Assembly: GCA_964495145.1 (NCBI GenBank)
Contig: CAZBUP010000025.1
Coordinates: 1-17,411, forward strand
Reading direction: 5' to 3'
Source of the DNA: UBA6120 sp964495145
Lineage (GTDB): Bacteria > Bacillota_I > Bacilli_A > RFN20 > CAG-826
Length of the DNA: 17,411 nt
Part shown: positions 1 to 6,589 of the stretch, piece after piece
Position numbering within the stretch: the stretch's first letter is position 1
Layout: each line of letters opens with the position of its first letter
Made by a program: the position numbers and the translations under genes
The notes under the pieces: model-generated
Seen by the model: only the letters and a program-made list of their open reading frames with translations
The model's database searches: none
What the model was told of the DNA's origin: nothing

Positions 1-239
1 GATTGCCAATCGTCGCTTACACCAAAGACGAGGAATTCCTCGATCGTTACGCGGCCATGAAAGCCGAAAGCAAAGTGGCGAGCGAAGCTCGGGCCAACCC
101 GGCTCCCGCCGCGGCCCCGGTGGCCCCGGTCGCTTCCGAAAGCATCAAAATCGAAGTGAAGACCGAAACCTCGGTCATCAAAGAAAAGACGACTCATTCG
201 GCCAAGAAGGAAGTCGCCCCCCAAGAAGGCGAGGAATAA
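1..239 (+). CDS. rpsB: Ribosomal protein S2, C-terminal tail (partial, 5' end outside window)
   Basis: An open frame enters from the left edge and stops at TAA 237-239, three bases before tsf. About 78 residues are visible. None of the S2 core can be identified with certainty; the visible part begins LPIVAYTKDEEFLDRYAAMK and then becomes low-complexity, rich in Ala, Pro, Lys and Glu, ending in QEGEE. The call rests mainly on position: rpsB directly precedes tsf in almost all bacteria, and extended charged S2 tails occur in some lineages. S2 would sit on the small ribosomal subunit. The purine-rich end of the gene (gaggaa, 231-236) probably supplies the Shine-Dalgarno sequence of tsf. The alternative is an unrelated short protein with an Ala/Pro tail, which I consider less likely. 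Confidence 0.7.
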   Translation, partial: LPIVAYTKDEEFLDRYAAMKAESKVASEARANPAPAAAPVAPVASESIKIEVKTETSVIKEKTTHSAKKEVAPQEGEE

Positions 240-242
240 TCA

Positions 243-1112
243 ATGTCCCAAATCATCGATCTCATCAAAGTATTGCGCGAACGGACCGGTGCCGGCATGA
301 TGGACTGCAAACGGGCGCTTGAAGCCAGCGAGCTGGACATCACCCGTGCCATGGACTGGCTCCGTGAAAAAGGCATTACCAAAGCCGCCAGCAAATCCGT
401 CCGCATCGCGGCCGAGGGCATCACCCACATCGTGAGCGAAGCCTCGCGTTCGCTCGTGCTGGAAGTCAACTGCGAAACCGACTTCGTCGCCCGCAGCGAC
501 GCGTTCGTGTCTTTGGTCGACACCATCGCCAAGACGCTGATCAGCCACCAAGCGGCCACGATCGAAGAAGCCAAAAACCTCGTCGCCCCCTTGATTACCG
601 AGGCGACCATGAAGATCGGCGAAAAGATCGATCTTCGCCGTTATGAGATTCTTGAAGCTCTATCCGGCCAAGTGATCGGATCTTACATCCATATGAACGG
701 CAAGCTTTCGACCATCGTCTTGATGACGGGGGCCGACCAAACCTTCGCCGACAATTTGGCCATGCACATTACCGCCAACAACCCGCGTTTCATCGATAGC
801 CTCAGCATTCCGAAAGAGGCCCTTGAGCATGAAACGAAAATCCAAAAGGAAATCGTCGCCCAAGACGAAAAGCTCGTCGGGAAACCGGAAGCCGCCTTGG
901 CTAAGATCGTCGAAGGAAAAGTCAGCAAGGCCTTCCGCGATTCGACCTTGACCGAGCAACCGTACCTGATGGACGAATCCGGCGCCAGCGTCGGTTCCAT
1001 CCTTGCCAAGTTGAATCTCAAAGTCCTGAAGTTCGTCCGCTACGCCGTGGGCGAGGGGATTGAAAAGCGCGTTGACAACTTCGCCGAAGAAGTCATGGCG
1101 CAAATAAAATAA
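243..1112 (+). CDS. tsf: Translation elongation factor Ts
   Basis: This 289-residue protein is EF-Ts, the cytoplasmic guanine nucleotide exchange factor that regenerates EF-Tu-GTP. The N-terminal UBA-like domain carries the family signature TGAGMMDCKRAL at residues 15-26. The core that contacts EF-Tu is seen as NCETDFVAR at 76-84, including the TDFV element. The length is typical. The ATG at 243 is three bases after the upstream stop, with gaggaa at 231-236 as a ribosome binding site, so the gene is probably cotranscribed and translationally coupled with rpsB. The stop codon overlaps the left arm of an intrinsic terminator, which separates the ribosomal pair from pyrH. Identification is secure. 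Confidence 0.97.
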   Translation: MSQIIDLIKVLRERTGAGMMDCKRALEASELDITRAMDWLREKGITKAASKSVRIAAEGITHIVSEASRSLVLEVNCETDFVARSDAFVSLVDTIAKTLISHQAATIEEAKNLVAPLITEATMKIGEKIDLRRYEILEALSGQVIGSYIHMNGKLSTIVLMTGADQTFADNLAMHITANNPRFIDSLSIPKEALEHETKIQKEIVAQDEKLVGKPEAALAKIVEGKVSKAFRDSTLTEQPYLMDESGASVGSILAKLNLKVLKFVRYAVGEGIEKRVDNFAEEVMAQIK

Positions 1113-1134
1113 CACTCTTTTGAGTGTTTTTTTT
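1111..1134 (+). terminator. Intrinsic terminator overlapping the tsf stop codon
   Basis: A perfect 7-bp stem (AACACTC 1111-1117 with GAGTGTT 1122-1128) closes a TTTT loop and runs into eight T residues at 1127-1134. The left arm begins inside the TAA stop of tsf (1110-1112), so a ribosome stopped there would cover it. It should end most rpsB-tsf transcripts. Confidence 0.85.
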
Positions 1135-1139
1135 ATAAT
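1134..1139 (+). promoter_or_regulatory. Possible -10 box for pyrH (TATAAT)
   Basis: A perfect TATAAT lies at the end of the tsf terminator T-run, 20 bases before the pyrH ATG. There is no recognisable -35 at 16-18 bases and no TGn extension. A start near 1146 would fall in the Shine-Dalgarno sequence, so this may be chance in an A/T run. Otherwise pyrH depends on read-through. Confidence 0.25.
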
Positions 1140-1159
1140 AGTAAAAGGAGCGTAGATTT

Positions 1160-1879
1160 ATGGGTCATTATCATCGCATTTTAATCAAACTGTCCGGCGA
1201 AGCCTTGGCCGATAAGGAAGATCGGCTGATTTTAGGGGCCGACAATCTCGGCATCGTGGCCGATTCGATCCGGAAAATCGCCAACGAGAACGTCCAAGTC
1301 GGAGTCGTGATCGGCGCCGGCAACATTTGGCGCGGCAAGTCGGCTTCCAAAATCGGCATCGACAAAGCCACGGCCGATTACATGGGCATGCTCGGGACCA
1401 TCATCAACGCAATGGCGCTTCAAAGCGCGCTTGAAAACATCGGGGTGCCGACCCGGGTCTTGTCGGCCATCGAAGTCAAATCGGTCGCCGAGCCCTACAT
1501 TCGGCGCCGGGCGATCCGCCACTTGGAAAAGGGGCGCGTCGTCATCTTCGCCGGCGGAACCGGCAATCCTTATTTCACCACCGACACGACGGCTAGCCTT
1601 CGGGCCATGGAAATCGAAGCCGACGTGATCTTCATCGCCAAAAACGGCGTCGACGGCGTCTATACCGCCGATCCGACCGTGAATCACGACGCCACCTTGA
1701 TCAAAGACATCACCTACGAAGAGATGCTGCGGCGCAACCTCAAAGTCATGGATTTGACCGCCATCTCGTTGATTCACGACAAAGACATCGAAATCCGCGT
1801 CTTCGACATGAACGATCCGGAAAATTTCATGCGGGCCCTTCACGGCGAAGCGATTGGATCCATCATCAGAAAGGGTTGA
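1160..1879 (+). CDS. pyrH: UMP kinase (uridylate kinase)
   Basis: The 239-residue product belongs to the amino-acid-kinase fold UMP kinases, which phosphorylate UMP to UDP with ATP in pyrimidine nucleotide synthesis in the cytosol. The phosphate-binding start IKLSGEAL (residues 9-16), the GAGNIWRG loop, the helix GMLGTIINAMALQSALE, the FAGGTGNPYFTTDT UMP/phosphate segment and AKNGVDGVYTADP near the nucleotide site are all present in order. Length is normal. The ATG has a strong Shine-Dalgarno sequence, AAAGGAG at 1144-1150, with a 9-base spacer. It lies between the tsf terminator and frr, six bases from the latter, and should share a transcript with frr. The stop is TGA. Confidence 0.97.
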   Translation: MGHYHRILIKLSGEALADKEDRLILGADNLGIVADSIRKIANENVQVGVVIGAGNIWRGKSASKIGIDKATADYMGMLGTIINAMALQSALENIGVPTRVLSAIEVKSVAEPYIRRRAIRHLEKGRVVIFAGGTGNPYFTTDTTASLRAMEIEADVIFIAKNGVDGVYTADPTVNHDATLIKDITYEEMLRRNLKVMDLTAISLIHDKDIEIRVFDMNDPENFMRALHGEAIGSIIRKG

Positions 1880-1885
1880 TAGTTT

Positions 1886-2428
1886 ATGGATGAACTGACC
1901 TTAGAAGCCCAAAGCCGCATGGAAAAATCGATTGAAGCCCTTCACGCGAACTTCAACACGCTGAGGACGGGCCGGGCCAATGCCGCCTTGCTCGACCGCA
2001 TCGAGGTCGATTATTACGGCGACAAGATCCTCTTGAACCAAATCGCCTCGGTATCGGTCCCCGAACCCCGGCAACTCCTGATCAAACCCTACGACCGCAA
2101 CGACGTCAAATCGATCGTGGCCGCCCTCTCGCAAAGCAACATCGGCATCAATCCCATCAACGACGGCACCTCGATCCGATTGGTCTTGCCCCCGCTGACC
2201 GAAGAACGCCGCCGCGACCTCGTCAAGCAAGCCAAACGCTTCGCCGACGAATGCAAGGTGGCCATCCGCAACGTCCGCCACGAGCATCTCGACCTCTTGA
2301 CCGACGATGAATATTCGGAAGATCTCCGCAAACGGATCACGGCCGAAATCCAAAAAGCCACCGAAGAGGCGAGCCTCGCCGTCGATGAGGCCTTCAAGGA
2401 AAAAGAAACCGAAATCATGACGATTTAA
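1886..2428 (+). CDS. frr: Ribosome recycling factor
   Basis: This 180-residue protein is RRF, which with EF-G splits the post-termination ribosome. It has the family signatures LRTGRANAALLDRIEVDYYG near the N-terminus, the proline-rich stretch of domain II, LPPLTEERRRDL, and the AIRNVRHE segment of the three-helix bundle. It is about five residues shorter than the common 185, which is within family range. The start lies six bases after the pyrH TGA, with only a weak purine-rich site (AGAAAGGG, about 1868-1875), suggesting translational coupling. The last four codons and the TAA stop lie inside a terminator hairpin, with the stop codon at the loop. Confidence 0.97.
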   Translation: MDELTLEAQSRMEKSIEALHANFNTLRTGRANAALLDRIEVDYYGDKILLNQIASVSVPEPRQLLIKPYDRNDVKSIVAALSQSNIGINPINDGTSIRLVLPPLTEERRRDLVKQAKRFADECKVAIRNVRHEHLDLLTDDEYSEDLRKRITAEIQKATEEASLAVDEAFKEKETEIMTI

Positions 2429-2446
2429 TCGTCATGTTTTCTTTTT
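2416..2446 (+). terminator. Intrinsic terminator built into the end of frr
   Basis: CATGACGAT (2416-2424) pairs perfectly with ATCGTCATG (2428-2436) around a 3-base loop, followed by TTTTCTTTTT (2437-2446). The left arm is frr coding sequence and the TAA stop (2426-2428) lies at the loop, so hairpin formation and translation of the last codons exclude each other. Confidence 0.8.
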
Positions 2447-2497
2447 ATCGATCGGAAACCCGGGCGATAGTTCGTGCCCCAACCGCCATAAGTAATG

Positions 2498-2503
2498 TAT
2501 AAT
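2498..2503 (+). promoter_or_regulatory. -10 box (TATAAT) of the uppS promoter
   Basis: A consensus TATAAT ends 13 bases before the uppS ATG and follows the frr terminator. No good -35 is seen at 16-18 bases, and a TG precedes the box without the usual one-base gap. A start seven bases downstream (about 2510) would leave a leader of only about seven bases, too short for a Shine-Dalgarno sequence, and none is visible. Confidence 0.55.
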
Positions 2504-2516
2504 AAATGGTAATCGC

Positions 2517-3269
2517 ATGGACATGACCGCCTCCAAAAAACCTATCGCGCCGACCCCCGACGGAAATCCGGCTTTCGGCATCCGCCACGTCGCTTTCATC
2601 ATGGATGGCAACGGCCGTTGGGCCCAAGCCCGCAACCTGCCGCGCCACAAAGGCCATCAGGAAGGTTTCAAGCGGGTGCGGGAAATCGCCAAGGCTTGTC
2701 GCGATTTGTCGATTGAAACCATGTCCTTGTACGCCTTTTCGACCGAAAATTGGAAACGACCCCAAGAGGAAATCGATTTTCTCTTTGATTATCTCGACTA
2801 CTTTTTGAAAAAAGAGATTCCCAATCTTATCAAAGACGATTGCCGACTGGTGGTGTCCGGCGACATGTCGCGTTTGCCAGAGCACTCGATCAAAGCCCTG
2901 ACCAAGGGCTTGGCGGCGACTGCTCATTGCCATACTTTTACCTTAAACATTTGCCTCAATTACGGAAGCCAACAGGAAATCGTTCGGGCGGCCCAAGCGC
3001 TGGCCCTGGCCGTCCAAGCCGGAGAACTATCGCCCGAGCAGATTGACGCGACGATGTTCGAATCGAAGCTGTACACGGCCGATTTACCTCCGGTCGATCT
3101 ATTGATCAGGACGTCAGGAGAAGTCCGATTGTCAAATTTCATGCTCTATCAATTGGCCTATGCCGAGATGATCTTCACAACGACCCGCTGGCCCGATTTC
3201 AAGAAAGCCGAACTATTAAAATCCCTTGAGGAATATCACCTGCGCAACCGCCGCTTCGGAGGCTTATGA
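2517..3269 (+). CDS. uppS: Undecaprenyl diphosphate synthase (cis-prenyltransferase)
   Basis: The 250-residue product is a cis-prenyltransferase that extends farnesyl diphosphate with isopentenyl diphosphate to make the C55 lipid carrier for cell-envelope polymers. HVAFIMDGNGRWA (24-36) contains the catalytic Asp30. It is followed by the RHKGH segment, LYAFSTENWKRP, LNICLNYGSQQEIV and the C-terminal DLLIRTSGEVRLSNF with the WPDF motif. The N-terminus carries about 20 extra residues rich in Pro and Lys before the fold. The ATG at 2517 has no Shine-Dalgarno site; Met3 at 2523 is an alternative start. The gene begins the lipid/isoprenoid half of the operon, and its TGA stop lies one base before the cdsA ATG. 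Confidence 0.95.
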   Translation: MDMTASKKPIAPTPDGNPAFGIRHVAFIMDGNGRWAQARNLPRHKGHQEGFKRVREIAKACRDLSIETMSLYAFSTENWKRPQEEIDFLFDYLDYFLKKEIPNLIKDDCRLVVSGDMSRLPEHSIKALTKGLAATAHCHTFTLNICLNYGSQQEIVRAAQALALAVQAGELSPEQIDATMFESKLYTADLPPVDLLIRTSGEVRLSNFMLYQLAYAEMIFTTTRWPDFKKAELLKSLEEYHLRNRRFGGL

Positions 3270-3270
3270 C

Positions 3271-4242
3271 ATGAATCCCATCAATCGCGAAACCCAAAAG
3301 AAAATGAGCAACCGCATCGTGGTCGGCATGATCTTGGCCGTGATCGGTTTGCCGTTACTATTCCTCGGTGGCTGGTACGTCCTCGGGTTCATGGCCTTAG
3401 CCCTCTTTTTTGCCGTTCACGAGTTCACCAACGCCCGACCCCACAACCGCTACAACATATTGATCCATGCCTTTATCATGGTGATGACCTATTCGTTCGT
3501 CTATTGGGTCTTTGTCAAGAGCAACCTGAACGAACATGGTCTCGACTTGGCCGCGTGGAGCCTCAACAGCGGCTTGAAGTCGCTGGAGGTGTCGACCATT
3601 GGCATCGCGGTGACGGTAGCCGTGCTCTTTTTGAGCAGCATCATGGACAAAAACTTCACGATTGACGACGCCACCTATTTGATTACGATGGTGATTTTGA
3701 TCGGTTTGGCGGCCCAATCGATTTTGTTCCTGCGCTTTTTCCCGGGCTTTTCCTATGACGAATGGGCGATTACCATTCCCTGGTGGCAATCGAGCCTGCT
3801 CGTCTTCTACGTATTCATCGGCACCTTCATGTCCGACATTGGGGCCTATTTCATTGGGATCTTGTTCGGTCGCAATAAAATGAACCCCCGGATTAGCCCG
3901 AAAAAAACCTGGGAAGGTTTCTTCGGCGGCGTGGCCTTCTCGGCCCTGTCCTCGATGGCCTTTGGCCTGATCGTGGCGGCCACCGGCCATCCGATGCTGC
4001 CCTTTCTCAGTCTCGACGAATGGTATTGGGTCGTGATCTTGTCCTTGACGATGCCCCTGATGGCCAATTTGGGCGATTTCCTTTTCTCGGCCATCAAACG
4101 GCACTTTGACATCAAGGATTACTCGACTATCCTTCAAGAGCACGGCGGTATTCTCGACCGGATCGATTCGCTCCTGATGACTTCGCTTTACGTGGCCATT
4201 GTCGTCACCTTCATCAATACGGGATGGAACCTGTTGGCATGA
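3271..4242 (+). CDS. cdsA: Phosphatidate cytidylyltransferase (CDP-diglyceride synthase)
   Basis: The protein (323 residues from this start) makes CDP-diacylglycerol from CTP and phosphatidic acid in the membrane, the branch point of phospholipid synthesis. About eight hydrophobic helices are seen. The signature is near the C-terminus: SPKKTWEGFFGG, then SAIKRHFDIKDY followed by HGGILDRIDS, matching the CdsA pattern except that the usual Pro/Gly/Ser two residues before HGG is Gln. I chose ATG 3271 because GGAGG (3258-3262) lies eight bases upstream. An in-frame ATG at 3226 would place 15 residues inside uppS and has no such site. The gene overlaps dxr by four bases (ATGA). Confidence 0.94.
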   Translation: MNPINRETQKKMSNRIVVGMILAVIGLPLLFLGGWYVLGFMALALFFAVHEFTNARPHNRYNILIHAFIMVMTYSFVYWVFVKSNLNEHGLDLAAWSLNSGLKSLEVSTIGIAVTVAVLFLSSIMDKNFTIDDATYLITMVILIGLAAQSILFLRFFPGFSYDEWAITIPWWQSSLLVFYVFIGTFMSDIGAYFIGILFGRNKMNPRISPKKTWEGFFGGVAFSALSSMAFGLIVAATGHPMLPFLSLDEWYWVVILSLTMPLMANLGDFLFSAIKRHFDIKDYSTILQEHGGILDRIDSLLMTSLYVAIVVTFINTGWNLLA

Positions 4243-5402
4243 CCAGCATCTGTTTACTGGGAGCCAGCGGATCGATTGGACGGCAGACCCTCGACGTGAT
4301 CGAGGCCTTTCCGGGCCGATTGTCGCTGACGGCGTTTTCCCTCGGCGACCGCATCCATTTGATCGACGGCATTTTGAAGCACCATCGCCAAGTGACGGCC
4401 ATCACCGTCAAGGATCCGGCCGTGGTTGAAGCATTGAAGCAAAAATACCCGCAAATCGCCTTCTTTTCTGGCGATGAAGGCTTAATTGATATATTGAAGC
4501 GTTTTCCGGCGGCGATGGTCGTCAACGCCCTGGTGGGCTTCGTCGGATTGGCGCCGACCATCTACGCCCTCGAGCACGGGATCGACGTGGCCTTGGCCAA
4601 CAAGGAAGCCCTCGTGGTCGGGGGACCATTGGTCAAAGCCGCCCAAGCCGCCGGCCATAGCCATCTCTATCCGATCGATAGCGAGCACGTCGCTTTGGAT
4701 AAATTACTGGCCCACGAAAAGCGAAGCCAGGTCCGTCAACTGATATTGACCGCCAGCGGGGGTCCGTTTTATCAAAGGGACCGAGACCAGCTTAAACGCG
4801 TCACGGTAGCCGAGGCCTTGGAACATCCGACTTGGTCGATGGGACCCAAAATCACGATTGATTCGGCCACGATGATGAACAAAGGCTTCGAAATCATCGA
4901 AGCCCATTACCTATTTGATTTCCCCCTTAAAGACATTGACGTGTGGATCCATCCGACTTCGAAGATCCATAGCATGATTCAGCTCGTCGACGGGACGCTA
5001 TTAGCCGATGTCGGCTTGAACAACATGCACATACCGATCGCCTATGCCTTATTTAAACGCAAACGGGTATATCTCCCATTCTTGAAATATGAGCCGAGTC
5101 CCGATACGTTAGGATCCTTGGAACTGCGCCGGGTGGTTCCGGAACGGTTCCCGGCCTTGGCCTTGGCGCGGGAAGCCGCCCGCGTCGGCGGAACGCTGCC
5201 GGCGGTCTTGAACGCCGCCAATGAAATCGCGGTGCAGGCCTTCCTTCAGGGCGAATTGCGCTTCGACCACATCGAAGCCGTGGTCGAAACCTTGATGAAC
5301 GCCCACGCGGTCACCACCAAACCGACCCTTGAAGATCTCGTCAAAGCCGATTACTGGGCCCGGTCCCGTGCCCGTCAATTGATTAAGGAGTGGCAAGCAT
5401 GA
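4239..5402 (+). CDS. dxr: 1-deoxy-D-xylulose 5-phosphate reductoisomerase
   Basis: This 387-residue enzyme converts DXP to MEP with NADPH, the committed step of the non-mevalonate isoprenoid pathway that feeds UppS. The NADPH loop GASGSIG is at residues 8-14. NKEALVVGG follows, then the metal ligands Asp147 and Glu149 (PIDSEH), the LTASGGPF loop, HPTWSMGPKITIDSATMMNK, and Glu218 in KGFEIIEAHYLF. The region IHPTSKIHSMIQLVDG shows the conserved substrate-binding segment. ATG 4239 gives the usual N-terminus and a 4-base overlap with cdsA. An upstream ATG at 4224 only adds five residues and is less likely. The TGA stop overlaps rseP in the same way, so the three genes are probably coupled. Confidence 0.95.
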   Translation: MTSICLLGASGSIGRQTLDVIEAFPGRLSLTAFSLGDRIHLIDGILKHHRQVTAITVKDPAVVEALKQKYPQIAFFSGDEGLIDILKRFPAAMVVNALVGFVGLAPTIYALEHGIDVALANKEALVVGGPLVKAAQAAGHSHLYPIDSEHVALDKLLAHEKRSQVRQLILTASGGPFYQRDRDQLKRVTVAEALEHPTWSMGPKITIDSATMMNKGFEIIEAHYLFDFPLKDIDVWIHPTSKIHSMIQLVDGTLLADVGLNNMHIPIAYALFKRKRVYLPFLKYEPSPDTLGSLELRRVVPERFPALALAREAARVGGTLPAVLNAANEIAVQAFLQGELRFDHIEAVVETLMNAHAVTTKPTLEDLVKADYWARSRARQLIKEWQA

Positions 5403-6580
5403 ACATTTGGACGTTTCTATTATTTATCGTTTCCCTCGGGGTGTTGATTTTCATCCATGAGCTGGGTCATTTCACCATGGCAAAGTTATTCAACGTCTAC
5501 GTCAAGGAATTTTCATTGGGCTTCGGACCCGTCATTTTCAAACGCAAAAAGGGCGAGACCCAATATTCGATTCGGGCCCTCCCTCTGGGCGGCTACGTGT
5601 CGATGTACGGCGAAGAGACGGTCGAAGTCGACCAAACCATTCCGAAAGAACGCAGTCTCCTCGGCATTAAAAAATACAAACGAGCCTTGATCATGTCAGC
5701 CGGCATCCTGCTGAATTTCGTCTTGGCGTTTTTGCTATTCTTCGTTTCCAACGTCGCTTTTGAACAAAAGGAATTCCGGCGCAACGTCAACGTCGCTTCC
5801 GGGAGTCCGGCGGCGTTATCGGGATTGGTCTCCAGCAGCGAGGATACGCCCATCAAGATCGATTTCGATCTGGTCGAGGTCGGCAACATCCCAGTCGTCA
5901 TCCCCGACGCCGAGACGACCTATTACCTGAAGTTCGTCGGCTTCTCGAGTTATGACGACGAATTCATCGACGGGGTCGTCTTCGCCTACACCGAGGGGGG
6001 CCAGTCGATTGTTTATGAGCCGGATTCACTCTCGGATTCGGCCACGTTTGATTTGCCGATCCAAACTTATAGTAGCGCCACCGAATACGTCGCCAGCACG
6101 GTAACCATCACCGTCAACGCGGTCGCGTCCGGGGACGAATTCGTTTGGGAAGATACCGGCATCAACCTTCTGCACACCTATTGGTACACCTTCGGCGAAG
6201 CCGTGCAGGCCTCGGGCCGGCAATGGGTCGAAGGAACGACCTTGATCGCTCGGGCGATCGGCGGCCTGTTCGTCGGGCAGGGATTGGATGACGTCGGGGG
6301 CATCATCGCCATCTTCGACACCTCGGCGACCGTCTTTCAAAGTTTGGGCCTCGGCCCCTACATTTACATGTGGGGTCTGATTTCGGTCAACTTGGCTTTG
6401 TTCAACCTTTTGCCGTTCCCGGGTTTGGACGGCTGGCATCTATTGGTGATCACCGTGGAAGGGGTCACCCGCAAGGAAATTCCATCCAAAATCAAGAATA
6501 TCGTTTCCACGGTCGGGCTCCTGCTGCTTTTGAGCCTGATGATTTTACTGGTCATCAAGGACATTTGGACGCTTTTCTAG
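5399..6580 (+). CDS. rseP: RseP/RasP-type site-2 intramembrane metalloprotease
   Basis: The 393-residue membrane protein belongs to family M50B, proteases that cut transmembrane substrates such as anti-sigma factors and leftover signal peptides. The zinc site HELGH is at residues 20-24 in the first helix. A second helix lies near 95-115, followed by an extracytoplasmic region of about 180 residues. The third zinc ligand is Asp344, in NLLPFPGLDGW. That motif is normally LDGG, so the second Gly is Trp here. A PDZ-like start (GSPAALSGL) is seen, but the rest of the PDZ is hard to recognise. ATG 5399 has AAGGAG (5385-5390) eight bases upstream; a GTG at 5390 is a weaker choice. The gene overlaps dxr by four bases. 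Confidence 0.9.
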   Translation: MNIWTFLLFIVSLGVLIFIHELGHFTMAKLFNVYVKEFSLGFGPVIFKRKKGETQYSIRALPLGGYVSMYGEETVEVDQTIPKERSLLGIKKYKRALIMSAGILLNFVLAFLLFFVSNVAFEQKEFRRNVNVASGSPAALSGLVSSSEDTPIKIDFDLVEVGNIPVVIPDAETTYYLKFVGFSSYDDEFIDGVVFAYTEGGQSIVYEPDSLSDSATFDLPIQTYSSATEYVASTVTITVNAVASGDEFVWEDTGINLLHTYWYTFGEAVQASGRQWVEGTTLIARAIGGLFVGQGLDDVGGIIAIFDTSATVFQSLGLGPYIYMWGLISVNLALFNLLPFPGLDGWHLLVITVEGVTRKEIPSKIKNIVSTVGLLLLLSLMILLVIKDIWTLF

Positions 6581-6589
6581 AGGTTAGCC

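Noticed and set aside
3226..3270. Upstream ATG for cdsA inside uppS
   Set aside because: No ribosome binding site, and it adds 15 non-conserved residues. GGAGG sits correctly before ATG 3271.
3397..4143. A 248-residue minus-strand frame inside cdsA
   Set aside because: Its composition (His, Gln, Gly, Arg) is what antisense of hydrophobic codons gives, and it has no ribosome binding site. cdsA explains the region. Similar minus-strand frames in tsf, pyrH, frr and rseP are rejected for the same reason.
4224..4238. Upstream ATG for dxr
   Set aside because: The family normally starts right before the GASGSIG loop. ATG 4239 gives the same ATGA overlap as the dxr/rseP junction.
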